The notes beneath the pieces are model-generated. The model searched no databases, was not told where the DNA came from, and saw nothing but the letters and a program-made list of their open reading frames with translations. Both the position numbers and the translations under genes were made by a program. From Pedobacter sp. BAL39 (lineage in GTDB: Bacteria > Bacteroidota > Bacteroidia > Sphingobacteriales > Sphingobacteriaceae), in NCBI RefSeq assembly GCF_000170795.1, contig NZ_ABCM01000001.1:186001-250000 (forward strand): 64,000 nucleotides of DNA, given 5' to 3'. Numbering within the stretch: position 1 is the first letter of the stretch; each line of letters opens with the position of its first letter. Shown here piece by piece: positions 44,734 to 54,006 of this stretch.

Positions 44734-45762
44734 ATGCCTACCCTTACTGCTGAAAAACTAATTATTGCATTCCGTAAACTTGGCGACTTTATCAAAAGTC
44801 CTGATGAGCAGTTCAGCAATCTGATCCTGTCTGCGGCCAACAAAAATGCGTGGTTCACAGCAGACGAAGTAAAAAAAGCACTTCGTGGCCTGGAGCTGAT
44901 GCTCAGCGCTGAAGACCTTGATACCTGGTTCAAAGACATACAGATCAGCAGCAAGCCAAAGAAAGTAGGACTGATACTTGCTGGCAATATCCCCATGGTA
45001 GGCTTTCATGATGTACTGTCTGTCCTTGCTACCGGCAACATCGCACTGATCAAATTGTCTTCTTCGGATGACCAGCTCCTGCCTGCCCTGCTGCGTGAAC
45101 TCATCAGTATAGAGCCGCTCCTGGCAGACCATATCGTCTACGTAGAACGGCTGAAAGATTTTGATGCTGTGATTGCAACCGGCAGTAACAATACTTCCCG
45201 TTATTTCGATTATTATTTCGGAAAAGTACCCAACATCATCCGTAAAAACAGGAACAGCATTGCGGTCCTGACCGGTGAAGAGCGTAAAGAAGAATTGGTA
45301 CAACTGGGGCATGATATCTTTGACTACTTCGGCCTGGGCTGCAGGAATGTTTCCAAGATCTACTTCCCGAAAGGTTATGACATCAAAAACTTCTTTGAGC
45401 CTATTGAAGGTTTTCAGCCCATCATCCACCACTTCAAATACAACAACAACTACGACTACAATAAATCCATCTACCTGGTCAACGCTGCCACGCATTTTGA
45501 CAACGGCTTTTTACTGCTGAAAGAAGATACAAACTTATCTTCTCCTCTCGCTGTTCTTTACTACGAGGAATATGAGAACCTGGAAGGCATGACCGCAACT
45601 CTGGAGGCGGAATCGGAGAAAATACAATGTGTGGTCAGCGCTGCAGATTTAAAATTAAAAAACGGGGTACTGCCTTTTGGACAGAGTCAGCAGCCCCGTT
45701 TATGGGAGTATGCAGACAACGTCAACACAGTTGATTTTTTAAACCGTCTGCAGACCACATAA
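44734..45762 (+). CDS. LuxC-type acyl-CoA reductase
   Basis: 342 aa, matching the acyl-CoA reductase (LuxC) family that reduces fatty acyl-CoA/thioester to aldehyde with NADPH. Aldehyde-dehydrogenase-like fold: ILAGNIPMVGFHDVLSVL, ATGSNNTSRYFDYYF, RKNRNSIAVLTGEE and the nucleophile Cys in FGLGCRNVSKIYFP. There are no lux genes around; the product's use is unknown. Divergent from the ferredoxin. Confidence 0.88.
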   Translation: MPTLTAEKLIIAFRKLGDFIKSPDEQFSNLILSAANKNAWFTADEVKKALRGLELMLSAEDLDTWFKDIQISSKPKKVGLILAGNIPMVGFHDVLSVLATGNIALIKLSSSDDQLLPALLRELISIEPLLADHIVYVERLKDFDAVIATGSNNTSRYFDYYFGKVPNIIRKNRNSIAVLTGEERKEELVQLGHDIFDYFGLGCRNVSKIYFPKGYDIKNFFEPIEGFQPIIHHFKYNNNYDYNKSIYLVNAATHFDNGFLLLKEDTNLSSPLAVLYYEEYENLEGMTATLEAESEKIQCVVSAADLKLKNGVLPFGQSQQPRLWEYADNVNTVDFLNRLQTT

Positions 45763-45810
45763 ATTATTTATCCCTCTATTTCTCATTTTGAAATACTATT
45801 TTTGAACGAA

Positions 45811-46014
45811 ATGTATGTAATTAAAGTAAAAGGCATTGCCAAAATCCCTGACTATGTGCAGCTGAGGGACGAGAAGTTCACTTTGCTCGCCTACTTCAGG
45901 GTAGACCGGCCGGACAAATCACTGGATAAGCTGGGACTGGGAGATAAACTCCCTGCCATTATGGATTTTGTGAATGGTTTGCCTTTCGGACAAATTGCTA
46001 AATTAGATATTTAA
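45811..46014 (+). CDS. small conserved-looking protein before ftsE, unknown
   Basis: 67 aa from the ATG at 45811 (MYVIKVKGIAKIPDYVQLRD); a TTG nine bases earlier is less likely. Ends FGQIAKLDI, 2 bases before the ABC gene, so the two are likely translated together. Soluble, mixed charge, no motif recognised. Confidence 0.65.
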   Translation: MYVIKVKGIAKIPDYVQLRDEKFTLLAYFRVDRPDKSLDKLGLGDKLPAIMDFVNGLPFGQIAKLDI

Positions 46015-46016
46015 AC

Positions 46017-46700
46017 ATGACAGGAAACGCAGTAATCAATTTAGGGAAAGTAGATGTCTTCCAGCAGAAGCATCTGGTTTTATCCAACGTAAACTTAAAT
46101 ATAGACAAAGGGGAATTTGTATTCCTTATCGGACAAACCGGTTCCGGAAAAAGCAGCTTGCTGAAAATTATTTATGGCGACCTGAATATCGGCAATGGTG
46201 ATGGTCTTGTTGCTGGTTTCAACCTGAAAAATATTGCCGACAGGGACATTCCCTTTCTACGTAGAAAGCTGGGCATCGTATTCCAGGATTTCCAGTTGCT
46301 GGGTGACCGCACGGTCGAGAAAAACCTGGAGTTCGTACTCAAGGCTACGGGATGGAAAGATGCCGCCCTGATCACTGAACGCATTAAAGACGTCCTGGAA
46401 AAGGTAGGCCTGCGTTCCAAGATCCGCAAGATGCCCCACGAACTTTCCGGTGGTGAGCAGCAACGTGTGGTGATTGCCCGCGCCCTGCTGAACAACCCCG
46501 AGATCATCCTTGCTGATGAACCCACAGGTAACCTTGACCCTGATACCTCCGAAGAGATTGTGATGCTCCTGAAGCAGATCAGCCAGAGCGGCACTTCGGT
46601 ATTGATGGCCACGCATGACTACCACATCATCCGTACCTTCCCTTCCAGAATCATAAAATGTGAAGGCGGGATTGTGCATGAAGATGCACAAATCGTGTAA
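46017..46700 (+). CDS. ftsE: FtsE-like ABC ATPase
   Basis: 227 aa single ABC domain: Walker [13 protein letters not shown]-loop VFQDFQLL, signature [16 protein letters not shown] and Walker [14 protein letters not shown]. The order of motifs and the [13 protein letters not shown] segment are those of FtsE, which works with FtsX to activate cell-wall hydrolases at the divisome. No ftsX lies next to it, unlike in Proteobacteria; LolD-type use cannot be excluded. Confidence 0.8.
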   Translation: MTGNAVINLGKVDVFQQKHLVLSNVNLNIDKGEFVFLIGQTGSGKSSLLKIIYGDLNIGNGDGLVAGFNLKNIADRDIPFLRRKLGIVFQDFQLLGDRTVEKNLEFVLKATGWKDAALITERIKDVLEKVGLRSKIRKMPHELSGGEQQRVVIARALLNNPEIILADEPTGNLDPDTSEEIVMLLKQISQSGTSVLMATHDYHIIRTFPSRIIKCEGGIVHEDAQIV

Positions 46701-46725
46701 ACAAATAATGACAAAATATTCTTAA

Positions 46726-46782
46726 TCAGCCATTCTCGTCAGTTATATCCAAAGAAAACTGACAGCATGGCTGAAATTTTTT
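46726..46782 (+). terminator. two-part hairpin terminator after ftsE
   Basis: Outer stem TCAGCCAT/ATGGCTGA (46726-46733 with 46767-46774) and inner stem GTCAGTT/AACTGAC (46738-46744 with 46757-46763), then a T-run (ATTTTTTATT). Lies 26 bases after the ftsE stop. Confidence 0.7.
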
Positions 46783-46826
46783 ATTGGCAAAACTTTTGAG
46801 TTTACCACCAAAAATTCTACTATACC

Positions 46827-47408
46827 ATGTTTAGCAAGAAGAAAACAAACGACATCGAAGATCCTAATCTGGAAAATACTGCTGATGAGCAGTTGAAAAA
46901 CGAGCAAGCCGACGAAAGCGCAGATGCCGCCACAACTGAAGAAGTTCAACCTGAAATCTCAGTTGAGGAAAAACTACAACAGGAAGTTGCTGCATTAAAT
47001 GATAAATACCTGCGTCTATTCGCAGAGTTCGACAACTATAAACGCCGTACCCAAAAAGAGCGCGTGGAGCTGTTGCAGACTGCAGGCAAGGAAGTGGTAG
47101 TTTCGTTACTTCCGGTACTGGATGATTTTGACCGCGCCAATAAGGCGATGGAAAATGCAACCGATGTAGCACCGATCCTGGAAGGTGTGGCATTGGTACA
47201 CCACAAGCTTAAAGGTGTACTGGCACAAAAAGGTTTGAAGGAAATGGAAAGCAAAAACACTGTTTTTGATACTGACCTTCATGAAGCCATCACGAAAATA
47301 CCGGCGCCAAACGAAGAATTAAAAGGTAAAGTTATAGACGAACTGGAAAAAGGATATACTTTAAATGATAAAGTAATCCGTTTTGCCAAAGTCGTTGTAG
47401 GCAGTTAA
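46827..47408 (+). CDS. grpE: nucleotide exchange factor GrpE
   Basis: 193 aa. An acidic disordered N-terminus (~60 residues) leads into a long coiled coil (LQQEVAALNDKYLRLFAEFDNYKRRTQ) and the C-terminal beta domain with NTVFDTDLHEAI. It promotes ADP release from DnaK. Six bases before dnaJ; dnaK is elsewhere. AAACTTTTGAG lies at 46790-46800. Confidence 0.95.
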   Translation: MFSKKKTNDIEDPNLENTADEQLKNEQADESADAATTEEVQPEISVEEKLQQEVAALNDKYLRLFAEFDNYKRRTQKERVELLQTAGKEVVVSLLPVLDDFDRANKAMENATDVAPILEGVALVHHKLKGVLAQKGLKEMESKNTVFDTDLHEAITKIPAPNEELKGKVIDELEKGYTLNDKVIRFAKVVVGS

Positions 47409-47414
47409 TATTTT

Positions 47415-48581
47415 ATGAGCAAAAGAGATTATTATGATGTGCTTGGCGTGGCCAAAAGCTCATCCACCGAAGAGATAAAAAAAGCCTACCGTAAGCTGGC
47501 CATTAAATATCACCCGGATAAAAACCCGGATGATAAAAGTGCTGAAGATAAATTTAAGGAGGCTGCTGAGGCTTACGAGGTTTTGAGCAACCCGGAGAAG
47601 AAACAACGTTATGACCATTATGGCCATGCGGGTGTTGGAGGTGCTTCAGGTGGCGGCTATGGTGGTGGCGGCATGAACATGGAAGACATCTTCAGCCAGT
47701 TTGGAGACATCTTCGGTGGCGGCGGCGGCAGTCCTTTTGAGAGCTTCTTTGGCGGCGGCGGACAGCAGTCACGTGGCGGCCGCAGGGTAGCAAAAGGTAC
47801 CAACCTGCGCATCAAAGTAAAACTTACCCTTGAAGAGATCGCCAACGGCACAGAGAAAAAAATCAAGGTCAACAAACAGGTGACCTGCAAGACCTGCGAC
47901 GGCACGGGAGCAAAAGACCGCTCGTCAGTGAGCACCTGTAAAACCTGCGGTGGCAGTGGCGCGGTACGCAGGGTGACCAACACCATCCTCGGTCAGATGC
48001 AGACCACCTCTACCTGCCCTACCTGTAATGGCAGCGGCTCACAAATCACCTCTAAATGTACTTCATGCCATGGCGAAGGCATCGTTCGCGGTGAGGAAAC
48101 CATTACCATCAACATTCCTGCGGGTGTAAGTGACGGCATGCAGCTGAGCATGAGCGGAAAAGGTAACGCAGCCCCTAATGGTGGCATACCGGGCGACCTG
48201 ATCATCCTCATTGAGGAAATCCCTCATGAAACCTTAAAACGCGAGGGCAACAACGTGGTATATGACCTGCATGTATCCATTGTGGACGCTGCCCTGGGTT
48301 ATAGCGCTGAAGTGCCTACGATAGATGGAAAAGCAAAAATCAAAATAGAGCCTGGTACACAAAGTGGAAAGCTCCTCCGCCTTAAAGGCAAGGGTATCCC
48401 TGAGGTGAACTCCTATCACCGTGGTGATGAGATCATCCATGTGAACATCTGGACACCGAAAGCACTGAGTGCCGAGGAGAGAACAATCCTGGAAAAACTC
48501 AGAGACTCCCCGAACTTCAAACCTCAGCCTGGAAAAAATGACAAAAGTTTCTTTGAGAAGATGAAAGAATACTTCGAGTAA
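47415..48581 (+). CDS. dnaJ: chaperone DnaJ
   Basis: 388 aa type I DnaJ. J-domain (residues 4-70) with HPD; a Gly/Phe-rich linker ([21 protein letters not shown]); a zinc domain with four CxxCxGxG repeats ([32 protein letters not shown]); then the C-terminal substrate domains. Works with DnaK and GrpE. Followed by its own terminator. Confidence 0.97.
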   Translation: MSKRDYYDVLGVAKSSSTEEIKKAYRKLAIKYHPDKNPDDKSAEDKFKEAAEAYEVLSNPEKKQRYDHYGHAGVGGASGGGYGGGGMNMEDIFSQFGDIFGGGGGSPFESFFGGGGQQSRGGRRVAKGTNLRIKVKLTLEEIANGTEKKIKVNKQVTCKTCDGTGAKDRSSVSTCKTCGGSGAVRRVTNTILGQMQTTSTCPTCNGSGSQITSKCTSCHGEGIVRGEETITINIPAGVSDGMQLSMSGKGNAAPNGGIPGDLIILIEEIPHETLKREGNNVVYDLHVSIVDAALGYSAEVPTIDGKAKIKIEPGTQSGKLLRLKGKGIPEVNSYHRGDEIIHVNIWTPKALSAEERTILEKLRDSPNFKPQPGKNDKSFFEKMKEYFE

Positions 48582-48600
48582 GAACATAACGGTTAAGATC

Positions 48601-48624
48601 AGCCACCTTCGGGTGGCTTTTTTT
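48601..48624 (+). terminator. rho-independent terminator of grpE-dnaJ
   Basis: AGCCACC (48601-48607), TTCG tetraloop, GGTGGCT (48612-48618), then a T-run (48618-48624). Twenty bases after the dnaJ stop. Confidence 0.93.
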
Positions 48625-48673
48625 ATGCCAAAACTTTACGTTAGATCCGTTGTTGTCTGCTTAACGATTGACT

Positions 48674-49765
48674 ATGAAAAAACTCCAACGCACAGTATAC
48701 CTGCTTTTATTTTTTGTCCTCCTGTTTACAGGTTTATATTTTGCAGCAGAATTCCTGATCCCTGTAGCCCTGGCAGCAGTATTCTCCATGTTATTCATCC
48801 GCCTGTGCAACTGGCTCGAAAGTAAAGGCATGGGAAGAGGGCTTGCCTCATTTCTCTGCATATTACTCTTCGTCCTGACCGTCGCCGCGATCGTACTTCT
48901 GTTGTCCTGGCAGCTCAGCGGAATGGTGGAAAACATGGATGACATGAAGAAACGACTGACAGCGCTGTTGAGTAACCTACAGCAATGGTTTCAGCAGCAA
49001 GTGGGCATCAGCCCTACACAGCAGGAGGAGCTGGTTAAACAGCAGGGCCAGTCGGCAGGCAGCGGTACCGGCAGTATGCTGGCGAACTTTGCAGGCAGCA
49101 TCATGGGGATTCTCGTCAATACCATCCTGGTGCTTGTATACATGTTTCTTTTTCTTTTCAACCGCAGCCACATCAAGAAGTTTATCCTGAAGCTGGTACC
49201 ACAGGATGAGAAAGGCAAAGCAGACCTGATTGTGCACCGCGCGGGGAAAGTATCACAGCAATATTTAAGTGGGCTGGGTGCCATGATTGTGGTCCTCTGG
49301 ATCATGTATGGCATCGGCTTTAGCATCGTTGGTGTAGAGGGTGCACTCTTCTTTGCGGTCCTCTGTGGCATACTGGAGATTATCCCTTTTGTGGGCAACC
49401 TTACAGGAACTTCACTCACCGTGCTTTCCGTCGTGGTGCAGGGCGGCGATTCCAAAATGATCATCGGTGTCCTGGTCACTTATGGACTGGTGCAGTTCCT
49501 GCAGACCTATATCCTGGAACCGCTCATTGTCGGCGAACAGGTCAACATCAATCCGCTGTTTACCATCCTCGTCATTGTGCTCGGTGAGATGGTTTGGGGT
49601 ATTGCAGGAATGATCCTGGCAATTCCTCTTCTGGGCATTGTTAAGATCATCTGCGACCACATTCCCGAACTTCAGCCCTATGGCTTCCTCATCGGCACGG
49701 AAAAACAACGACAGCGAAAAACGGGACTGATTGACAAGCTTAAAAGTATTTTTACTAAATCTTAA
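48674..49765 (+). CDS. AI-2E family transporter
   Basis: About 363 aa from the ATG at 48674. Seven to eight transmembrane segments: two near the N-terminus, one around 145-165, then a C-terminal cluster with GALFFAVLCGILEIIPFVGNL and GEMVWGIAGMILAIPLLG, which match the AI-2E transporter/YdiK-PerM family. Members include putative exporters and Na/H antiporters; the substrate cannot be told here. Confidence 0.88.
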   Translation: MKKLQRTVYLLLFFVLLFTGLYFAAEFLIPVALAAVFSMLFIRLCNWLESKGMGRGLASFLCILLFVLTVAAIVLLLSWQLSGMVENMDDMKKRLTALLSNLQQWFQQQVGISPTQQEELVKQQGQSAGSGTGSMLANFAGSIMGILVNTILVLVYMFLFLFNRSHIKKFILKLVPQDEKGKADLIVHRAGKVSQQYLSGLGAMIVVLWIMYGIGFSIVGVEGALFFAVLCGILEIIPFVGNLTGTSLTVLSVVVQGGDSKMIIGVLVTYGLVQFLQTYILEPLIVGEQVNINPLFTILVIVLGEMVWGIAGMILAIPLLGIVKIICDHIPELQPYGFLIGTEKQRQRKTGLIDKLKSIFTKS

Positions 49766-49818
49766 GCTTTTGGCGCCCCATTGACGATATTCGCTGCCCA
49801 CAGCAGATACAAATCCTT

Positions 49819-50751
49819 ATGATGAAAGCAGCAGCAATAGACCTTGGCACCAATACCTTTCACCTCATCATTGCCGCCTACGGTAGCAGCGGGGATCTCG
49901 ATATTTTATACAAGACCAATCAGCCGGTACGCCTCGGTGAAGGCAGGCTCAATGAAAACATCATCATCCCGGAAGCTTTTGAAAGAGGTCTTGTTGCACT
50001 GGAACAGTTTGCTGAAGAAATCAGAAAATATGGCGTTACCACGGTCAGGGCCACCGCAACCTCCGCAGTGCGCAGCGCTGCCAACGGGCAGGACTTTGTA
50101 AAAGCAGCAAAAGAACGTTCCGGCATCACCATTACGGCCATCAGCGGTGATGAAGAAGCGGAATACATCTTTAAAGGAGTCAAAGCAACCGGCGTTATTG
50201 ATGAAACCTCCCTCATCATGGACATCGGTGGCGGAAGTACCGAATTTATCCTGTGTAATGAAAAGGAGTTGTTATGGAAGAAAAGCTACGACCTTGGTGC
50301 CGCGCGACTGATGCAGGCATATTTTCATTCTGATCCGATCAATAACGAAGACCAGCTGCACATCAGCACGCACCTTTATACGCAGACAGCCACACTCAGG
50401 GAGGCCATTACAAAACATCAGCCCAAACATCTGATTGGCTCTGCAGGCGCATTTGAAACCTTTGCAGGAATGCTCGAACCGGAGCTTAACGTCAAGTTGT
50501 TAAAGTCCCATCCCATCCACATAGACGCTTACCGACATCTTTCTGCAACATTTATCAATTCCACACATGCAGAAAGAGCAGCCATGCAGGGCCTGATTCC
50601 TTTGCGGGTGGACATGATTGTGATGGCCTCTTTACTGACAGATTACATCCTCCGGATTTCAGGGATCCAGAGGATCAGCCTTTCTACCTATGATTTAAAG
50701 ATGGGCGTACTGTACAGCATTGCTGAATCGGAAGGCGGCTCAACCAACTAG
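49819..50751 (+). CDS. ppx: Ppx/GppA-type exopolyphosphatase
   Basis: 310 aa, only the N-terminal ASKHA-fold phosphatase part: AAIDLGTNTFHLIIA (phosphate 1), ISGDEEAEYIFKGV and MDIGGGSTEFIL (phosphate 2), SAGAFETF. It degrades polyphosphate and/or pppGpp. Shorter than E. coli Ppx (~510 aa), lacking the HD-like C-terminal domain, as is common in Bacteroidota. A second ATG at 49822 is equally possible. Confidence 0.88.
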   Translation: MMKAAAIDLGTNTFHLIIAAYGSSGDLDILYKTNQPVRLGEGRLNENIIIPEAFERGLVALEQFAEEIRKYGVTTVRATATSAVRSAANGQDFVKAAKERSGITITAISGDEEAEYIFKGVKATGVIDETSLIMDIGGGSTEFILCNEKELLWKKSYDLGAARLMQAYFHSDPINNEDQLHISTHLYTQTATLREAITKHQPKHLIGSAGAFETFAGMLEPELNVKLLKSHPIHIDAYRHLSATFINSTHAERAAMQGLIPLRVDMIVMASLLTDYILRISGIQRISLSTYDLKMGVLYSIAESEGGSTN

Positions 50752-50792
50752 CCCAGCCTATCCAAAGAAATCAGGAAAAACTAAGACATGCC

Positions 50793-51362
50793 TTAAAAAC
50801 CTGATAGGGCTTTATATAATTTCTCTGTGGGAAGTCCCATGACATTAGTATAAGAACCAATGATTTTCTCTACGGCAACATAACCCAGCCAGTCCTGGAT
50901 GCCATAGGAACCCGCCTTGTCAAAGGGCTGATGGTATTTAATATAATAATCAATCTGTTCCGGGCTGAGCACATTGAAAAACACCTCTGTAACATCATAG
51001 AAAGAGCGGGTATGACCATTCAGGGAGAGGCTAACCCCCGTAAACACCTGATGGTTCGTTCCTGAAAGTTTGGTCAGCATCTCCACAGCATGCAGCTCAT
51101 CTTCAGGCTTGCCAAGGATCTCTCCATTATAAGCAACAATGGTATCTGCAGTGATGACAATGGTATCCCTGGCATCGTCGACAAACGCTGCCGCTTTTTT
51201 CTCCGCAATGTACACGGCAATTTCTGCAGGAAGCAGTGTATCCGGATAGCTCTCATCCACATCTTTTAATACCACCTTGAAGTTCAGGTTCATGGCGGTT
51301 AACAATTCCTGGCGGCGTGGCGACTTAGAGGCGAGTATGATGGGGAGTTGCTGTTGATACAT
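50793..51362 (-). CDS. Maf-family nucleotide pyrophosphatase
   Basis: About 189 aa from the ATG at 51362; the frame is open 90 bases more, but the added residues have no family character and run into a terminator. ASKSPRRQELL at the N-terminus binds phosphate, and ITADTIVAYNGEILGKPED and GSYGIQDW are conserved Maf segments. Maf proteins hydrolyse dTTP, UTP or modified NTPs and are linked to septum inhibition. Confidence 0.92.
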   Translation of the reverse strand: MYQQQLPIILASKSPRRQELLTAMNLNFKVVLKDVDESYPDTLLPAEIAVYIAEKKAAAFVDDARDTIVITADTIVAYNGEILGKPEDELHAVEMLTKLSGTNHQVFTGVSLSLNGHTRSFYDVTEVFFNVLSPEQIDYYIKYHQPFDKAGSYGIQDWLGYVAVEKIIGSYTNVMGLPTEKLYKALSGF

Positions 51363-51420
51363 ATCTTTAATATTAGAGTTGATCTGAAGCCACAAAAGTA
51401 GGCAATTTGAACTGCCCAGA

Positions 51421-51447
51421 AAAAATAAAAGCGGCCGTAAGGCCGCT
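51421..51447 (-). terminator. rho-independent terminator of the Spy-like gene
   Basis: AGCGGCC (51430-51436), loop GTAA, GGCCGCT (51441-51447). On the minus strand it is followed by TTTATTTTTT. Sits 26 bases after the stop at 51474. Confidence 0.88.
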
Positions 51448-51473
51448 CTCATTATTAAAGATGTCTGGTTTAG

Positions 51474-51872
51474 TTATTTGTCTTTTTTTCTTCCAGGTCC
51501 ACCGTTACCCATTTTTTTCATGCGTTCCTGACGTTCCACTTTCCAGGCAGCAAATGTTTTCTTCTGGTCATCATTCAACAGCGCATTTACTTTAGCCTCT
51601 GCATCTTCGTTCGATTTCATCATCGCCTCACGCATCGCTTCCCTATCGCCGGTTTTCTCTTCACGCAATTTCACCATTGCATTGGCCTGCTCCAGGTAAA
51701 TGGCAGATACCTTTGTTTTCTGATCTTCAGTAAGACTCAGCTTCTCTGCCAGTCTTTCTGTTGTTTTTTGTGCTCTTTCTTCAGGGCTTGGCATCTTACG
51801 ACCGCCGTCTTGTGCTTGTGCGAATGTCATTACACTGAATAACAAACCGCAAATGATCAATACTTTTTTCAT
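51474..51872 (-). CDS. secreted Spy/DUF4890-like helical protein
   Basis: 132 aa with a signal peptide (MKKVLIICGLLFSVMTFAQA). The mature part is helical and highly charged: RLAEKLSLTEDQKTKVSAIY and LLNDDQKKTFAAW resemble the LTxxQ repeats of Spy/CpxP and the DUF4890 proteins of Bacteroidota. Ends with a basic GGPGRKKDK tail. Probably periplasmic, possibly a chaperone. The 196-base gap upstream (51873-52068) holds no ORF and nothing I recognise. Confidence 0.75.
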   Translation of the reverse strand: MKKVLIICGLLFSVMTFAQAQDGGRKMPSPEERAQKTTERLAEKLSLTEDQKTKVSAIYLEQANAMVKLREEKTGDREAMREAMMKSNEDAEAKVNALLNDDQKKTFAAWKVERQERMKKMGNGGPGRKKDK

Positions 51873-52068
51873 GTGATTCCTTTTTTAATTTTAGAAACTT
51901 CAGGAGATACAAAGTCAACCCTTTACCTCCCAGGTTTCATTTATTTAGCTGTGTTTTGTATGTTTTAGAGGAGGTGCAGGCGAAGAAGTTTAACGCTTAA
52001 AAGTAACATCACCGTTACACAAAAGACAAGGACACAGGTTGGTTATGAAAGTGTGATTGGGGAATCAG

Positions 52069-52596
52069 TTATTTGCCGGAGTCCGCAGCAGATGGATGTT
52101 CATCAAACCATTGCTCCTGCACGCGCATGGTCTTTTCAATGATATCACGGACTGCCATCCGGCCACCATTGTAAGGGGAAACATATTCAGAGATGGCCTT
52201 AATTTCAGGCACAGCATCCGCCGGACAAGTGGGCAGGCCAACCAATTTCATCACTTTAAGGTCCGGAACGTCATCCCCCATATAGAGCACTTCGTCGCTG
52301 CCAATGTGATATCGATCAAGAATGTCGTGGTATACCTGTACTTTGTCGGACACCCCCAGAAAGACCTCTTGAATTCCAAGTCCTTCAAAGCGTTTCTGCA
52401 TAGCCTTACCCTTTCCACCGGAAATGATGCAAACGCGGTATCCACGTTTTACGGCCAGCTGAAGCGCGTAGCCGTCTTTGATGTTAAAAGTCCGCAAAAA
52501 CTCCCCCGAGTCCGAGGCCAGGATATCCCCGTTTGTCAACACACCGTCGACATCAAAGATAAAAGTGGAAATTGCTTTAAGTTTTTGCAGAAACAT
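52069..52596 (-). CDS. kdsC: KdsC-type HAD phosphatase
   Basis: 175 aa: FDVDGVLTNGDI (motif I with both Asp), IISGGKG (motif II), MGDDVPDLKVM (motif III). KdsC removes phosphate from KDO-8-phosphate in lipopolysaccharide synthesis; length and cap-less form fit. Four bases after iscX. Confidence 0.88.
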   Translation of the reverse strand: MFLQKLKAISTFIFDVDGVLTNGDILASDSGEFLRTFNIKDGYALQLAVKRGYRVCIISGGKGKAMQKRFEGLGIQEVFLGVSDKVQVYHDILDRYHIGSDEVLYMGDDVPDLKVMKLVGLPTCPADAVPEIKAISEYVSPYNGGRMAVRDIIEKTMRVQEQWFDEHPSAADSGK

Positions 52597-52599
52597 GGT

Positions 52600-52842
52600 T
52601 TAGTCTTGGTTATCTCTCCATTCGTAAACCCAGGCCGACTGGATTTGCTCCAGGTGTCCTTCATTACTTTCTTCTCTGGTGCCCTTGAAATTAGGAAGTT
52701 CAAGTACCCATTCTACCAGTTCAGTAAACCTGATGCGGTAGATTTTAGCTTCATTGAATTCATCGCCAAACTTCTCATAAAGTTCCTGTGCGATGTCTTC
52801 ATGATCGTTCCAATAAATTGGCAGTGCAAACTTATCCTGCAT
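52600..52842 (-). CDS. iscX: Fe-S assembly protein IscX
   Basis: 80 aa, small acidic adaptor. IYWNDHEDIAQELYEKFGDEFNEAKIYRIRF-type layout with FTELVEWVLELPNF and the C-terminal IQSAWVYEW closely match IscX (YfhJ), which binds IscS and iron. It lies directly after the [2Fe-2S] ferredoxin, the order known from isc operons. Confidence 0.92.
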   Translation of the reverse strand: MQDKFALPIYWNDHEDIAQELYEKFGDEFNEAKIYRIRFTELVEWVLELPNFKGTREESNEGHLEQIQSAWVYEWRDNQD

Positions 52843-52861
52843 AGTATGTTTTTGTTTTTAA

Positions 52862-53194
52862 TTAATGGCCTAAAAATTCAGATTGATCAGGAATGGTCAC
52901 TTCGATGTCACCACTGATCACTACACATTGACATCCCAGACGGGAGGTAATCTTCGGGCGTACGGCCCTGTCGATGAAGTCCTCTTCTTTGTCAGAGATC
53001 TCCTGCAGGTCGTCCATTCCTTTGTTTACATACACATGGCAGGTACTGCAGCCACATACACCGCCGCAGTTGTGCTGCAGCTCTATTCCGTTGTCAAGAC
53101 ATACTTCAAGTACCGATTCGCCGCTGGCGATGGGAAGTTCAACCGGTGACTTGCCTTGCTCTTCAAAATTTATTTTTAATTTATAAATACTCAT
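52862..53194 (-). CDS. fdx: adrenodoxin-type [2Fe-2S] ferredoxin
   Basis: About 110 aa from the ATG at 53194. Cluster ligands follow the vertebrate-type spacing: CGGVCGCSTC (residues ~45-55), with a fourth Cys in RLGCQC. In isc systems this ferredoxin supplies electrons to cluster assembly; iscX is 19 bases downstream, while hscB lies 32 kb away. Confidence 0.92.
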   Translation of the reverse strand: MSIYKLKINFEEQGKSPVELPIASGESVLEVCLDNGIELQHNCGGVCGCSTCHVYVNKGMDDLQEISDKEEDFIDRAVRPKITSRLGCQCVVISGDIEVTIPDQSEFLGH

Positions 53195-53236
53195 AATTTC
53201 CGTCAAAAATAAGCACCAAAAACCGCAATTACACGA

Positions 53237-53995
53237 TTAATGTGTTTTTTTAATGCTATTACTCAAAGTTTCATAGATAGCGGCCAGTTCGGGCCTATCC
53301 ATTAACAATTCTTTATGTCTGTTCATCGTTTGCTCATCCCCTCTGATGGCTGGACCGGTCTGCACACTGGAGGGCTCTGCATGCTGAACTTTCGCTGCAG
53401 TCTCCATAATCAAGGGCTTCAACAACTCAAAATCAAGTCCTGCCGCCGACAAAATATCCGCGCCAATGGCATACATATGGTTCACAAAATTACACACAAA
53501 TACGGCCGACAAATGCAATACTTTACGCTGAACACTATCAACATCATATACCAGCGGACTCAGCAGCTCAGCAACGGCCTTTACCTCTTTCAACATATCC
53601 CCATCACCTGCTTCCACACATAAAGGTACATTTGAAAAATCAAGCGCTCTGCTGCGCGAAAAGGTTTGCAGGGGATATAACACGCCATAGCGCGACATCC
53701 CCTCAAGTACAGACATGGGTGTCGCACCCGACGTATGTACCACCAGTCCTTTTATATTTTTAAGTATGCTGGAGACCGATGCGATGGCATCGTCCTTGAT
53801 AGCAATCAGATAGAGGTCTGCATCAGGGGAAATCAACGCTGTATCATCAATAGCCATAGCGTCGACCTCATCAGCAAGCACCTGCGCGTGTTCCTGATGT
53901 TGACTGTACACCTGCAGGATCTCGGCATTGCTTTTCTTCAGGGCCAAAGCAAAATGCGTTGCTACATTACCAGAACCGATACAAACTACCTTCAT
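53237..53995 (-). CDS. Rossmann-like/DUF2520 protein
   Basis: About 252 aa from the ATG at 53995 (MKVVCIGSGNVATHFALAL). The frame opens earlier but would overlap ccmF. N-terminal NAD(P)-type domain resembling pyrroline-carboxylate or ketopantoate reductases (CIGSGNVA, VVHTSGATPMSVL), C-terminal DUF2520 helical domain (VLHLSAVFVCNFVNHMYAIG). No activity known. Follows ccmF by 11 bases. Confidence 0.88.
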   Translation of the reverse strand: MKVVCIGSGNVATHFALALKKSNAEILQVYSQHQEHAQVLADEVDAMAIDDTALISPDADLYLIAIKDDAIASVSSILKNIKGLVVHTSGATPMSVLEGMSRYGVLYPLQTFSRSRALDFSNVPLCVEAGDGDMLKEVKAVAELLSPLVYDVDSVQRKVLHLSAVFVCNFVNHMYAIGADILSAAGLDFELLKPLIMETAAKVQHAEPSSVQTGPAIRGDEQTMNRHKELLMDRPELAAIYETLSNSIKKTH

Positions 53996-54006
53996 CTGCA
54001 ATTGTA

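Noticed and set aside
45275..45520. Frame rich in Thr/Ser (TTTTTTIN) inside the acyl-CoA reductase gene
   Set aside because: Shadow of an Asn/Tyr-rich stretch in the true frame; no start context of its own.
51363..51452. Upstream extension of the Maf gene
   Set aside because: The extra residues run into a terminator hairpin and lack family character; the ATG at 51362 gives the standard Maf N-terminus.
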